Below are positions 52,144-61,180 of a stretch of 64,000 bases of DNA, one piece after another. The first letter of the stretch is position 1, and the number at the start of each line of letters is the position of its first letter. This DNA is from Methylocaldum sp. 14B (GTDB lineage: Bacteria; Pseudomonadota; Gammaproteobacteria; Methylococcales; Methylococcaceae). The stretch lies in NCBI RefSeq assembly GCF_002005105.1, contig NZ_MSCV01000008.1:118717-182716 (forward strand), given 5' to 3'. The notes beneath the pieces are model-generated. The model saw nothing but the letters and a program-made list of their open reading frames with translations. It ran no database searches and was not told the origin of the DNA. The position numbers and the translations under genes were made by a program.

Positions 52144-52872
52144 CTAAGCCGATAGTGCATCGGCCAGAGCACGCAGCAGTTTCGCGCCGTCGCCGGACCA
52201 GGCGCTGCCGTGCATGCACGCCAGGGTGGTCGGCTCGGTGGCGGCCAGCCGCTCGAGGAGCGCATGGCTATCCCGCCCGTGCGAGAAGTAATCCATTTTC
52301 TGTCGGAATGCCTCGCTGGGTCCCAGGATGTCCGTTTCCGTGACCGGGGGTAGATTCGCGCCGCCCTGCGTGAACAGATCGCCGCAGAGCAAGGTGCGGG
52401 TTCGTTCTTCCATCAGGAAGCCGCATTCCCAGGCATGGGGCAGATGGGGCGTATCGAGCCAGCGCACGCGATGTTTGCCCAAGGTCAGCATCTCTCCGTC
52501 TGCGAGCGCCCGAGGAGCCCGATCGGCCAGATCTTGGATGGAGACCATCGCCGCAACCGCACCGCACACGGGCACGGATCGAGGGGATACGGCAAGCCAT
52601 TCATTGAGTGATCCACACTCGTCAGCCTCCACGTGCGAAAAAGCGATGTATCGAAGCCGTTCGACCGGCAGTATGCTCGCCACGGCTTCACGCACCAAAG
52701 GAAACATCTTTCGAGGCCCGGTGTGGAACAGCAAAGGCTCATCGTCGACGATGAGATATTGGTTGAATGTAAAGCCGTCTGCGCCTTCGATCACAACTGG
52801 CGTATTGATGCGGTAAATCCCTTCGGAAACTTCATGGACGTTGGTCCCCGATTGGCTATTCGTAACAGTCAT
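52144..52872 (-). CDS. MBL-fold metallo-hydrolase, flavodiiron (ODP) type
   Basis: 242 residues behind AAGGAG. The metal site reads SHVEADECGS (HxExDE, as in the di-iron ODP domain of flavodiiron proteins rather than HxHxDH), with later ligands in TPHLPHAWECG and LLCGDLFTQGG, and a final ACMHGSAW. There is no flavodoxin or rubredoxin domain. Stand-alone ODP proteins can handle oxygen, NO or serve as sensors. It lies beside gene remnants and 800 bases from fnr, in keeping with an oxygen-related island. Confidence 0.85.
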   Translation of the reverse strand: MTVTNSQSGTNVHEVSEGIYRINTPVVIEGADGFTFNQYLIVDDEPLLFHTGPRKMFPLVREAVASILPVERLRYIAFSHVEADECGSLNEWLAVSPRSVPVCGAVAAMVSIQDLADRAPRALADGEMLTLGKHRVRWLDTPHLPHAWECGFLMEERTRTLLCGDLFTQGGANLPPVTETDILGPSEAFRQKMDYFSHGRDSHALLERLAATEPTTLACMHGSAWSGDGAKLLRALADALSA

Positions 52873-53008
52873 GGCATTCTCCTTGATCCTTAATTATGCG
52901 GTTCATGATGGGAAAATAGGTCCTCGTTATCCAAGGCTGGCGATAACAGGTTAATTCGAAAAAGAGAAAAACGGTTCCTAAGCCCAGAGTCCCAATTGAT
53001 CGTCCTTC

Positions 53009-53476
53009 TTAGACGCTTTTCTCAATGGGCTTTCCCATCACCATGATGCTTTTGTTTTCATGAAATTCTAACGACGAGTAGAAGCGCGAATGGATATTAT
53101 CTCTATGGGTGGCCAGGTATATTCTTTATACTCCACTTTCTCTTAGCATTTCCTCAAGCGTCATCGTAAGAGCTGTGCCGACTTTTTCCCTTTGAATGGC
53201 TTTGCTGATACATATTTCTTTTAGGCAATAAGGCGTAGCGAAATTCCATCGCTTAACTCCTTCAAAAAGAAAGCCACATGTATCGTCGATACTTATTACC
53301 TTGATAGCGACTGCTTTAGGAAAAGCTAGAAAGTCACTCGGCTTTTCAAAGGTATTGTTCGGCGTCCATTCTTCATTCCAGGGAAACTCATGAAAACTAG
53401 CGACATATAGATCAGAACAACGGACTAAATCACCATCATCAATGTTCGAAAACATTATTTCCATCGTTTTGTTCAA
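53009..53476 (-). pseudogene. GNAT acetyltransferase broken by an ochre codon
   Basis: The frame from ATG 53476 reads MNKTMEIMFSNIDDGDLVRC, with KVGTALTMTLEEMLRESGV before a TAA at 53126-53128. It then continues in the same frame RIYLATHRDNIHSRFYSSLE, then FHENKSIMVMGKPIEKSV and a TAA at 53009. The two halves make one GNAT domain of about 155 residues (GV-RIYLAT, then FYSSLxF are late GNAT motifs), so the TAA replaces one sense codon. The local DNA is notably AT-rich compared with its surroundings, suggesting recent transfer. Confidence 0.85.
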
Positions 53477-53659
53477 GCTATTGCTTCAGTGGCGAAAAAG
53501 GGGGTAGACGCCTAAAATACCAGTATATGACCCTATTTTTTTCCGTTTTGATAACAGACCAAGTCGAACCCGCCGACGGACAATGGTAGCGCCTCGATAA
53601 AATTGACGGAAAATTTTGCAAACTTTAGCCTATTCTGAAATTCTTGCAGATAGTCCTCC

Positions 53660-54388
53660 ATGAGTAGTTTCCAGCAACTTTTCTCCTCAAAACGCCGACC
53701 CCAAGTTAGTTGTGAGTCCTGCAGTCTCGGCAGACTCTGCATTCCGCAGGGCCTTAGCGAGCAAGAAGTGGAGTTGGTCAGCAGGATCGTGACAATCAAT
53801 CGCACGCTCGGCAAAGGCGACTATCTCTATCACAGTGGGGAGTGGTTCCACCGCTTTCTGGCGCTGAAGTCCGGCACGGTCAAACTGGTTACCCTGGACG
53901 GCGCAGGCAACGAGTATGTCGTCGATTTCGTGATGCCAGGCGAACTGCTGGGCTTCGACGGACTCAGCGGAGAGCGTTATACCTGTTCCGCGATTGCTTT
54001 GGAAACGGTCAGCTACTGCGAGCTGCCGCCTCATCAGCTGGAACGGTTGGGACGGGAAATCCCCAAGCTTTCGCAGATATTGTTACAGCTTTCCGGAAGT
54101 CAATTCCAACTGGGCATCCAGCGGGTCGTCCTCAGCCGCCGCCAGGCCGACGAACGTTTGGCGGCGTTCCTGGCGCATCTTTCCGAGCGCCATCGAAAGC
54201 GAGGATTCTCGCCAACGGAGTTTCGTCTCAGCATGACCCGGCAGGAAATCGGAAATTATCTCGGTCTGGCACCGGAAACCGTAAGCCGCCTAATGAGTCA
54301 ATTCGAGGCGAGCGGGCTGATCGTGGTACAAGGCAAGATGGTGCGCATACTCGACATGGACGGCTTGCTGCGATTCTGCCCACAATGA
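53660..54388 (+). CDS. fnr: FNR-type [4Fe-4S] oxygen-responsive regulator
   Basis: 242 residues. The N-terminal cysteines in VSCESCSLGRLCIPQG (Cys18, Cys21, Cys27) plus the later Cys in RYTCSA reproduce the FNR cluster set. The sensor barrel (KGDYLYHSGEWFHRFLALKS, VDFVMPGELLGFDGL), the long dimer helix and the HTH TRQEIGNYLGLAPETVSRLM are complete; the ETVSR recognition helix is that of FNR/ANR proteins binding TTGAT-N4-ATCAA. It should activate or repress genes when oxygen falls. A matching palindrome lies 190 bases downstream, before the orphan pmoC. Confidence 0.92.
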   Translation: MSSFQQLFSSKRRPQVSCESCSLGRLCIPQGLSEQEVELVSRIVTINRTLGKGDYLYHSGEWFHRFLALKSGTVKLVTLDGAGNEYVVDFVMPGELLGFDGLSGERYTCSAIALETVSYCELPPHQLERLGREIPKLSQILLQLSGSQFQLGIQRVVLSRRQADERLAAFLAHLSERHRKRGFSPTEFRLSMTRQEIGNYLGLAPETVSRLMSQFEASGLIVVQGKMVRILDMDGLLRFCPQ

Positions 54389-54427
54389 TTCCTAATTCCA
54401 AATTGCTTTCAATAAGGAATTAATTTT

Positions 54428-54509
54428 TGTAGGGTGGGTTAGGCCGCGAGGCCGTAACCCACCGAGCGGCCTCGAATCGGTGGGTTACGCTTCGCTAACC
54501 CACCCTACA
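54428..54509. repeat. GTAGGGTGGGTTAG inverted repeat
   Basis: tgtagggtgggttag (54428-54442) pairs with ctaacccaccctaca (54495-54509). Two further GTGGGTTA/TAACCCAC pieces lie within, so it can fold into nested hairpins. The right 37 bases are identical to 44472-44508. Confidence 0.85.
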
Positions 54510-54574
54510 ATTAATGTTCACTCGAATGCCGAATGGAATAACCCCTCGGCAGACATTCCCGCTTTCCCCCGAAA

Positions 54575-54592
54575 AACTGATCTGGATCAGTT
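54575..54592. promoter_or_regulatory. FNR-box-like palindrome upstream of orphan pmoC
   Basis: AACTGATCTGGATCAGTT is a perfect inverted repeat (8-bp arms, TG centre). It differs from the FNR consensus TTGAT-N4-ATCAA only by CTGAT/ATCAG at the outer base. It lies 165 bases before the pmoC start and downstream of the fnr gene. Confidence 0.65.
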
Positions 54593-54757
54593 TAGAGCCG
54601 CTCAGCGGCTGACCTGAAACAAAATACCCGCCATCCCCTTTCTTTATGATCTTCGCCACGGTCAGACCTCTTCAAGGTCGCGCCGTTGCAATGATCAAGA
54701 GCTGTTCGCAGCTCGTTCGACAAGAACCAAAACATATTGATTTTAGGGGAGCACACG

Positions 54758-55573
54758 ATGGCTACTAGCGATTTCGATATACAGCAAGAGGCAAAAGCGA
54801 CTCCTGCCGTCGGCGCACGGGAGAGCGATGCGCCGCTGCTCAACAAGCGCAATCTTTTCGGCGGCGTTGCACTTTACATCGCCTTCTACGTCTGGGTGCG
54901 CTGGTATGAAGGCGTGTACGGTTGGGCGGCCGGTCTGGACTCGTTTTCACCGGAATTCGAGACGTACTGGATGAACTTTCTATACACCCAGATTGTGATC
55001 GAGGTCATTGTGGCGTCTCTTCTGTGGGGGTATATCTGGAAAACTCGCGACCGCAATCTCGCCGCCGTGACGCCACGCGAGAACCTCCGCAGGAATATGA
55101 CCCATCTGGTTTGGTTGTGCCTCTACGCCACGGCAGTGTACTTCGGCGGAAGTTACTTCACCGAGCAGGATGCAACCTGGCATCAGACCGTGGTGAGGGA
55201 TACCGACTTTACGCCCAGCCACATCATCGAATTCTATCTGTCCTATCCGATTTACATCATCACCGGATTCGCCTCGTTTCTCTACGCAAAAACCCGTTTG
55301 CCGTACTTCAGTGTGGGCATCTCTCTTCCCTACATTGTCTTCACCGTCGGCCCGTTCATGATTCTTCCGAATGTCGGTTTGAATGAATGGGGCCACACCT
55401 TCTGGTTCATGGAAGAATTGTTCGTGGCACCGCTGCATTACGGTTTCGTCGTATTCGGCTGGTTCGCACTGGCCATCTTCGGCGTGCTCTTACAAATCAT
55501 GGATTGCGCCAAACAGCTGATGGGTAAGGAAGTGTGCGATGCGATCGACGCCGGTGTGTTGAAACTTAGATAA
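54758..55573 (+). CDS. pmoC: particulate methane monooxygenase subunit C, orphan copy
   Basis: 271 residues from ATG 54758 behind AGGGGAG. It has about six membrane helices in the usual PmoC order. Known metal ligands of PmoC are kept: Asp138-x3-His142-x12-His155 (the CuC set) and Asn209-x3-His213-x13-His227 (the CuD set, in NEWGHTFWFMEELFVAPLHY). The N-terminus (about 35 residues) and the end (DCAKQLMGKEVCDAIDAGVL) look divergent. No pmoA or pmoB is within the window on either side, so this is a solitary copy of the type known in Methylococcus. An intrinsic terminator follows at once and an FNR-like box precedes it. Confidence 0.95.
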   Translation: MATSDFDIQQEAKATPAVGARESDAPLLNKRNLFGGVALYIAFYVWVRWYEGVYGWAAGLDSFSPEFETYWMNFLYTQIVIEVIVASLLWGYIWKTRDRNLAAVTPRENLRRNMTHLVWLCLYATAVYFGGSYFTEQDATWHQTVVRDTDFTPSHIIEFYLSYPIYIITGFASFLYAKTRLPYFSVGISLPYIVFTVGPFMILPNVGLNEWGHTFWFMEELFVAPLHYGFVVFGWFALAIFGVLLQIMDCAKQLMGKEVCDAIDAGVLKLR

Positions 55574-55607
55574 GATATCCTCCAAGCTCGCACTTTAGTG
55601 CATGAGC

Positions 55608-55650
55608 AAGGCGGTTTTGCAGAGGGGGTGCAAAACCGCCTTTTTTATTC
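55608..55650 (+). terminator. intrinsic terminator of pmoC
   Basis: AAGGCGGTTTTGCA and TGCAAAACCGCCTT form a perfect 14-bp stem around gaggggg, followed by a T-run, 35 bases after the pmoC stop. It shows that pmoC is transcribed as a single gene. Confidence 0.93.
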
Positions 55651-55696
55651 CCTCTTGCGTCATAACGCCTTTGGTATTTCTTTGGCTTCGTGCGGG

Positions 55697-56209
55697 TTAT
55701 GGCAACGGTATTCCAATCCGCAGAAATGCCGGTCTGGCTTTTCGGCCAATGAAGAACAGTACCGGTATGCTCGCCAAAATGACTGCAACACTCGCTGGAC
55801 CAAACCACGCGAATTTGTCGGTGCTGATAGATCCATCCTGCACTCCAACATACAGCAGCATGCTGCACACCGGCAGATTGAATAACAAAGCTGTTGCCGT
55901 GCCTGGCATGTATTGGCGCAACGCAATGGTTGCCAAGACATGCGGAAAGAAGACATTCAGCAGCATTGCCAACGCGTAGCCGGCTATAGCGTAGGCTGCC
56001 ATGGCTTGCGGGCCTTGTATCGAGGAGAGATACGCGACTCCATAGGCAAGAAGCGCAAGGACTGCCGCAGCGAATCTGAACTCAAACGCACTCACTGGAG
56101 CGCGCCACCGACCGCCGCGCATAGACCACTTCGGTAAAAGCAGCGCTTCTTCGGCATTGTGCAGAGTGACGGCAACTGCAAATAGCCAACCAAGCGTTGA
56201 GTAGGTCAT
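55697..56209 (-). CDS. HXXEE-domain membrane protein
   Basis: 170 residues with about five hydrophobic helices. The first carries the eponymous motif HNAEEALLLPKWS (HxxEE, residues 17-21), a probable metal or proton site within the membrane. The family function is unknown. It is convergent with pmoC across the terminator and stands alone. Conserved-looking FPHVLATIALRQYMPG lies in the middle. Confidence 0.75.
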   Translation of the reverse strand: MTYSTLGWLFAVAVTLHNAEEALLLPKWSMRGGRWRAPVSAFEFRFAAAVLALLAYGVAYLSSIQGPQAMAAYAIAGYALAMLLNVFFPHVLATIALRQYMPGTATALLFNLPVCSMLLYVGVQDGSISTDKFAWFGPASVAVILASIPVLFFIGRKARPAFLRIGIPLP

Positions 56210-56348
56210 GGAAAGCTAATGCCCCGGTTCACCACCGCAGCCACCGGAGGGGACGCCGGCGAATCGCGTAGAGTTGCTTCTTGCTTTCATGCATTAGCAC
56301 TCGATCCTCAAGCAGGGCAAGGTGTCCGGGACCAATCCCAAGCAGCCG

Positions 56349-57464
56349 CTAATCGTTCATCAGTTCAAATGACCCCAAGGGCAAAGCGCATCCGTTCAAC
56401 AGAACATCGACCCGGTGCGTCCCGGTGTAATGTTTGCGCGTCGTCATCTCGGCCAAGGAAATAGTCTTCCCCAGTTGTACGGTTTCCTGAGGCGCGAGCT
56501 CGATAGTTTTCAATTTGAAAACCTTTGGACTGGTTTTTCCGTTAGCCTTCACAAAATGGACGCGGAAATCCACCAACACACGCTGCCGTTGCGAATCGGT
56601 GTTTGTGATTTCAAAGGCGATCGCCACCGAGTCCCCAATCATGGGGCGTTCAGGAGTGATGCTCGCTTTGTTTACCGATACCTTTGCATTTTTGCCGAAA
56701 CCCAGAACCTCAAGAACTCCCGGTTCGGCACGCTTCACGGCTGAACGTAGCGCATGATGGATGAGCCAGCGTCTTTCATCCGTCGCATCCGTCATCCACC
56801 GGTGTGCGGTTTCGACAAGTATTAACGGATGGTCTTTACCGATATCGTTCAGATTATTTGCTACGGAACGGCGCACATAAAGTTCCGGGTCGTCCTTTAG
56901 CAATTCAAGCAGTGCCAACACCGGTCGGGGGGCTTTCTGGAAAGACCGCAGCCGGGGCGCCCACGGCAAGCGGGGACGCGTTCCCTCGGATACGAGGCGA
57001 CGAACATGGGGATTTTGGTCTTTCGCCCAAATCGTAAGGCGAGCAAGCGTTGCTTCCGGATACCGCTCCAAGAATGGCCGAATGCTGAACTCGGCAGAAA
57101 ATCGTTGCGTCAGCTCGTATTGGGCGTGCATCGAAACCTCGAAGTGGTCGAGCCCGTATCCCGCAACAAAGCAAACGTGCGGAAGATACAGGAACGGCGC
57201 CATTCCGAAGTTTTCGGTCTTTTCGAGTTTCGGACCGAGCGAGTTAATCAGTATCTCGACGGCCTCCGCATAGTCGTCAGGCAAATGGCGGCGAAGTGCC
57301 TGTGCGATCTTCAATCCGCGCGGCATCAGATCGAGAGCCTCGTATCCGTCAAGAGCATCTCTGACGAACGCGTCAGCAGAGAATCGATGAAATTTCGCAG
57401 ATATCATCCCGGCAATTTTGCCGGGCACGTCCACTCCGAATTGATTCTTGAGCGGTTCAGCCAA
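56349..57464 (-). CDS. DNA alkylation repair protein (AlkD-like, HEAT repeats)
   Basis: 371 residues. Residues 1-245 are helical HEAT-type repeats with RLVSEGTRPRLPWAPRLRSF, then VLALLELLKDDPELYVRRSV and ANNLNDIGKDHP, the pattern of AlkD-family glycosylases that remove bulky alkyl purines without base flipping. The last 110 residues form a beta-rich immunoglobulin-like tail (VNKASITPERPMIGDSVAIA, RVLVDFRVHFVKANGKTSPK) seen in a subset of these proteins. It is cytosolic. It lies near another DNA-repair gene, the pyrimidine-dimer glycosylase. Confidence 0.85.
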   Translation of the reverse strand: MAEPLKNQFGVDVPGKIAGMISAKFHRFSADAFVRDALDGYEALDLMPRGLKIAQALRRHLPDDYAEAVEILINSLGPKLEKTENFGMAPFLYLPHVCFVAGYGLDHFEVSMHAQYELTQRFSAEFSIRPFLERYPEATLARLTIWAKDQNPHVRRLVSEGTRPRLPWAPRLRSFQKAPRPVLALLELLKDDPELYVRRSVANNLNDIGKDHPLILVETAHRWMTDATDERRWLIHHALRSAVKRAEPGVLEVLGFGKNAKVSVNKASITPERPMIGDSVAIAFEITNTDSQRQRVLVDFRVHFVKANGKTSPKVFKLKTIELAPQETVQLGKTISLAEMTTRKHYTGTHRVDVLLNGCALPLGSFELMND

Positions 57465-57915
57465 GCGAAGACTCCTTGTATAAGAAACTGTTCGAATTCA
57501 CCGGGTCGTTGTGAGTCGCGCGAAACGCCGCTTTGCGACGAAACCGGCGGGATGACGGCTTGGACGGCAACCTCATCGGTGATTCACCGCCAGTTTTACG
57601 CCGAACTCGACGAGCCGCACGCCGGCAAGCCGAGTCGCGGGTTCGGGATAAACTGAGTCAGGCTATTTTTGTTTGACCCCGCCTGTTTCCGTTTCAGTGA
57701 GCATAGCCACTTCGCCTAAAGAAATCTGTACCAAATTACAAACGTCTGATTCTTTCAGCGAAAAACCGCATTCCATCAATTACGCGATGGCGTCGACAGT
57801 CGGGCATTCCGTCGTTTCATGCGGCGCAATATCCGGGTACGCCACGTCCTACGCAAGCTGACCCTTGTTGTGACCTGTAAAGTGGTGAGGCGGGACGATG
57901 GTCCGAGGGCGGACC
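57465..57915. other. region without a recognised gene
   Basis: About 450 bases. A motif ccgcctgtttccgtttca at about 57679 recurs in varied form at about 58496 (cggccgcttccgtttcac) and 60216 (cggcggcttccgtttcac), a minor local repeat class. No coding frame is supported. Confidence 0.5.
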
Positions 57916-58380
57916 TCAAGAGCCGGCTGCACCCGGTTGTCGGGCGTCGCCGTGCCCTTTCTCCCATTCGGCGATGCCGCCAGGCACAGTGTAAAAAAGC
58001 GGGTGCGGTTCCGGAATGCGGACGCGGGCGATCCTAGCCAGCCATCCCGGATCGCGTGCTTCCAACTTACTCAGTAGATGCAGCCACTCGAATTCCAATT
58101 GTCCGCGGCTTACCGCGATACGGCCGTCTGCCTGCGAGCGACTGATCTTTGTCGCCGTAAACCGGTAGCCGCGGCTTGCCGCCTCCGCGTAGACCGCCCT
58201 TAGGTACTCGGCAAGGAATCCGACCGGGTCAGGCTGGGTGCGAAAACGATGAAGTTGCGGGTGATGAACGTAGCCCTTCGTTTTTCCTTCGAGTACGGCC
58301 TGGGCAAGCAGGGCCTCCCGCCACAATGTGACCAGACCGCATGGGTCGAGATATTTCGGATGCAGACTCCAGAGCCTCAT
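57916..58380 (-). CDS. pyrimidine dimer DNA glycosylase (T4 endonuclease V family)
   Basis: 154 residues. It starts MRLWSLHPKYLDPCGLVTLW, then REALLAQAVLEGKTKGYVHH and PQLHRFRTQPDP, which is the usual opening of bacterial Pyr_excise-family proteins. Glu22 stands where T4 endonuclease V has its catalytic Glu23. The central helix FLAEYLRAVYAEAASRGYRF and the late GQLEFEWLHLLSKLEARDP, then HPLFYTVPGGIAEWE, complete the family. It excises UV-made cyclobutane dimers. A decayed second copy lies at 60868-61180. Confidence 0.85.
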   Translation of the reverse strand: MRLWSLHPKYLDPCGLVTLWREALLAQAVLEGKTKGYVHHPQLHRFRTQPDPVGFLAEYLRAVYAEAASRGYRFTATKISRSQADGRIAVSRGQLEFEWLHLLSKLEARDPGWLARIARVRIPEPHPLFYTVPGGIAEWEKGHGDARQPGAAGS

Positions 58381-58669
58381 AGCCGCTACTTTTTAACTGT
58401 TGTTCAACCAAAAACCGACACCGAGAACGACGCAAGAGTTCGCAGCTTCGAGGTGTATAAGTTGATGGCTAGTTGAGGCGTTTATTGTTTGACTTCGGCC
58501 GCTTCCGTTTCACAAAACGAATCACTTGGCACAATCCGAAGCCAATACGAAGCCAATACGAAAGCCCGACCCGTTCACAGGCTGACCCGCCCGACACGGT
58601 GAGTTTCCGGGGATATTGGTGGTACGCCCATTACTTTACGCTTGGCGCCGTGATCAGCAACAACGGCCG

Positions 58670-60151
58670 TCAGGGTCTCGCTGATGCCGGCGCGATCGGA
58701 GGACGTACCGTGCCCGGGCACAGGCTTCCGGGAGGACAACGCGACGGCGGCGCCGGAAAGCCATAGAGCGTGTCGCCCGCGAGCGCATAGACCCTTCCGT
58801 CGGCGGAGATCGCCGGCGACGAGAGGCCGCCGCCTTCCCAGAGGAACTCCTCGACCACTTGCAGGCTTGCCGCGTCGATGGTGTACAGCTTATCCACGCC
58901 CGAGACGAAAATATGAGTGCGCGATGCCGCCGCGGGCGCGATCGATTCCGACGCGAGCGGGATGTGCGGATCAACGACGCCCACGTTCGGATAGGTGCTC
59001 ACCAAGGTGACCCCGCCGGCCCGGTCCACCATGACGATCTTGCCGTCTCCGGTGATCGTCGGCGTCGTGCCGGTGTGGGGTACGACAACCTCCGTCCAGT
59101 CGACCGGATGCGGTCCGGCGAATAGAACCCAGCCTTGCGAATCCGAATTGCCGCGCACGACCGAATGCCCGTCGCCGAGCATGACGGGCGAGGACATGCT
59201 GATTCCCCTTTCATCGTTGGTGATGTGCTTGCGGAAGTTCTCTTGAAAGCCGGCCTCTGGCGAGAAGGTGTAGCCGACGATGTTCTGATAATTGTCGGCA
59301 ACGACCACGAACGGCTCGTTACCGATCGATGTGAACAGGGCCACGCTCGGCATTGGCGGATTGACTTCGGGCGGCAATTCGTTGGGCTCCGGTATCGGTA
59401 CCGTTTCCTCGAGAAAACAAGGAGGAAGAAAGAAGAATATCCCACACAAAGTCTCGCCGACGCTCGCGCCGCCCGTTATGTCGCCGTAATCCACGGTGGT
59501 GACCGGCTGGTTGAACAGAACGCCGCCGCCGGTGGAAAACGCCACGATGCTGATCACGTGGCCGTTGTAGCTACGGTGAAGGACCGGCACGAGGATGACT
59601 TCGGTCGCACCGGAGCGCCAGATGTTGGGCGCCGCGCTTGTCACACCCGTTCCGAATTGAGCCGGCGTGAGGGTGCCTTCCGGAAAGGGGGCCGCCCAAA
59701 GCATGGCGGCGGTGGAAGTGAATCGATACAGGGTCAACTCGTTACGGGTGACTACCTGGCCGCCGCGATGATCGCGCACGGTCCTCGCGCCGATCACATA
59801 GATCGAGCCATCGGCGCCGATGACCGGCGAGGCCACGATTTCATGGCCTGGCGTGTCGCGCGTCCATTTCAACGTACCGTCCGGTGCGAACGCTTTCAGC
59901 AGACCGGCCCGATTGCCGAGATAAACCGTACCATCCGCGGCGATGACGGGGCCGGCGCCTATTGCAAACGAGCCGAGATCGGCGACGCGCACCAGGTCGT
60001 TTGCAGCGGGTGCCGTATCCACATTGATGAATCCCCTGTTGGCGGCATCGCCGTGCGCATGGTCCCAGGTTGCCGTCGCGCCCGACACTGCCGAGAGCAA
60101 GAACGCGGCAAGGATGATGTTTCGAACCGAACAGAGTTGCCTGTGCAGCAT
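58670..60151 (-). CDS. secreted PQQ-type beta-propeller protein
   Basis: 493 residues with a signal peptide (MLHRQLCSVRNIILAAFLLS, cut after about ATA) and repeats of the type IAADGTVYLGNRAGLLKAFA, IGADGSIYVIGARTV and ISADGRVYALAGDTLYGF, as in PQQ-binding-like/quinoprotein propellers. A loop with two cysteines (ETLCGIFFFLPPCFLEE) and a cysteine pair near the end (CPPGSLCPG) may form disulfides. No catalytic residues of methanol dehydrogenase (CC pair, Asp) are seen, so it is probably a structural or binding protein. It is flanked by the two dimer-glycosylase copies. Confidence 0.8.
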   Translation of the reverse strand: MLHRQLCSVRNIILAAFLLSAVSGATATWDHAHGDAANRGFINVDTAPAANDLVRVADLGSFAIGAGPVIAADGTVYLGNRAGLLKAFAPDGTLKWTRDTPGHEIVASPVIGADGSIYVIGARTVRDHRGGQVVTRNELTLYRFTSTAAMLWAAPFPEGTLTPAQFGTGVTSAAPNIWRSGATEVILVPVLHRSYNGHVISIVAFSTGGGVLFNQPVTTVDYGDITGGASVGETLCGIFFFLPPCFLEETVPIPEPNELPPEVNPPMPSVALFTSIGNEPFVVVADNYQNIVGYTFSPEAGFQENFRKHITNDERGISMSSPVMLGDGHSVVRGNSDSQGWVLFAGPHPVDWTEVVVPHTGTTPTITGDGKIVMVDRAGGVTLVSTYPNVGVVDPHIPLASESIAPAAASRTHIFVSGVDKLYTIDAASLQVVEEFLWEGGGLSSPAISADGRVYALAGDTLYGFPAPPSRCPPGSLCPGTVRPPIAPASARP

Positions 60152-60344
60152 GGCTTATTTCCGCTCGTCCGGATTCTCTAAAGGGTCAGTGGACGGATCA
60201 GACGTTTACCGTTCATTTCGGCGGCTTCCGTTTCACTCGGCATCGTCGTTTCGCGCGAAGAGATCCTAGGCCTATAGCAAAAGTCTGCCCCCCAAAAAGA
60301 AGGACCGCGATGGCCAAACCAACGGGCCCCTTTGCTTCCGCAAA

Positions 60345-60770
60345 TCAATAAGCCCACCAGTATCCCGGTCCCCACAGTTCCCAATTCATGGCGGCATCCT
60401 CGTTCATTTCGGCGGCCATTCTTTGATCTTCGGCGATTCTCTGTTGCGTTGCCAATCGCTGGTAGCGCTGGTAAGCCTCCTCCGGCCCCCAATAAACGCA
60501 CCGGCACGTCGTGGCATCGGCGTAGACGTAATACACCGTGCCGTCCTTCTCGTGCGGCACCAGCTTGTGCTGGGTCAGGCTCTTAACATGGGCGAGCTTG
60601 TCCGGGGTGTCGGCGGGTTTTACCTTGAACCCTGCCGCGGCCAGCAATTGCTCGGTGTCCCTCGCCCGGTCGGCCTCCATCGTTGCACAAGACGAACAAA
60701 GCCCACCCAGCATCGCAAAGGCCAAAACCCCGGAGAAAATGCGCGGGTTGAAAATACGCTGCGTGTCCAT
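60345..60770 (-). CDS. lipoprotein of unknown function
   Basis: 141 residues from ATG 60770 behind AAAGGAG; the frame is open further upstream but without a leader. A lipoprotein-type signal (MDTQRIFNPRIFSGVLAFAM, then LGGLCSSCATME) precedes a helical mature region with LLAAAGFKVKPADTPDKLAH, then YVYADATTCRCVYWGPEEAY, and a Trp/Tyr-rich end (WELWGPGYWWAY). Similar short lipoproteins occur widely in proteobacteria without known function. The next gene, the PQQ-type propeller, points the same way 190 bases on. Confidence 0.7.
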   Translation of the reverse strand: MDTQRIFNPRIFSGVLAFAMLGGLCSSCATMEADRARDTEQLLAAAGFKVKPADTPDKLAHVKSLTQHKLVPHEKDGTVYYVYADATTCRCVYWGPEEAYQRYQRLATQQRIAEDQRMAAEMNEDAAMNWELWGPGYWWAY

Positions 60771-60867
60771 GTTTGAATCACTCCTTTGATCGAAACCTGT
60801 CAGCCATTCCTTGTGTGACACCTCTCCACCGGGAATATATCCACAGATATCTACAAATAAGCCCGAC

Positions 60868-61180
60868 CGTTTCCCGCCGTACCCATTTGCCAATTCGGCA
60901 ATACTGCCGGGTGCCGGGTAACACAAAGCGGGTATGGCTCCGGGGTGCGAACGCCGATGATCCCAGTCATCTCGGATCGCGCGTTTCCAACCGACTGATG
61001 AGATGCCGCCATTCGAATTCCAATTGTCCGCGGCTTACCGCAATATGGCCGTTTGCTTGCGAAAGCGCTGAAGTTGTGGGTGATCAATAGCCATGTCTTT
61101 CCTTCAAGTATGACCTAGGTACGCAGACCCTCTGGTCGTAAAACAATTAGGCCGTATGGGTCGTGATATTTCGCAATAGG
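60868..61180 (-). pseudogene. decayed second copy of the pyrimidine dimer glycosylase
   Basis: Base-level similarity to 57940-58375 in the same orientation. Shared pieces include cgaattccaattgtccgcgg and cttaccgc, the his-rich ttgtgggtgatcaatagcc (intact gene: ttgcgggtgatgaacgtagc) and gggtcgtgatatttcg. About 110 bases from the middle are missing, and several frame changes and stops are present, so no functional product is expected. It marks a duplication whose copies now flank the PQQ-type propeller and lipoprotein genes. Confidence 0.8.

Noticed and set aside
15566..53476. Genome-wide recoding of TAG as a sense codon, suggested by in-frame ambers at 18557, 49718 and 44785
   Set aside because: Intact genes in the same window end normally in TAG (multicopper oxidase, DUF5658-like gene, RNA ligase), and the other broken GNAT gene has TAA. 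Ordinary nonsense mutations explain the data better.
54758..55573. A full pmoCAB operon
   Set aside because: Genes on both sides were read: fnr upstream, a terminator and an HXXEE gene downstream. No pmoA or pmoB is present within the window.
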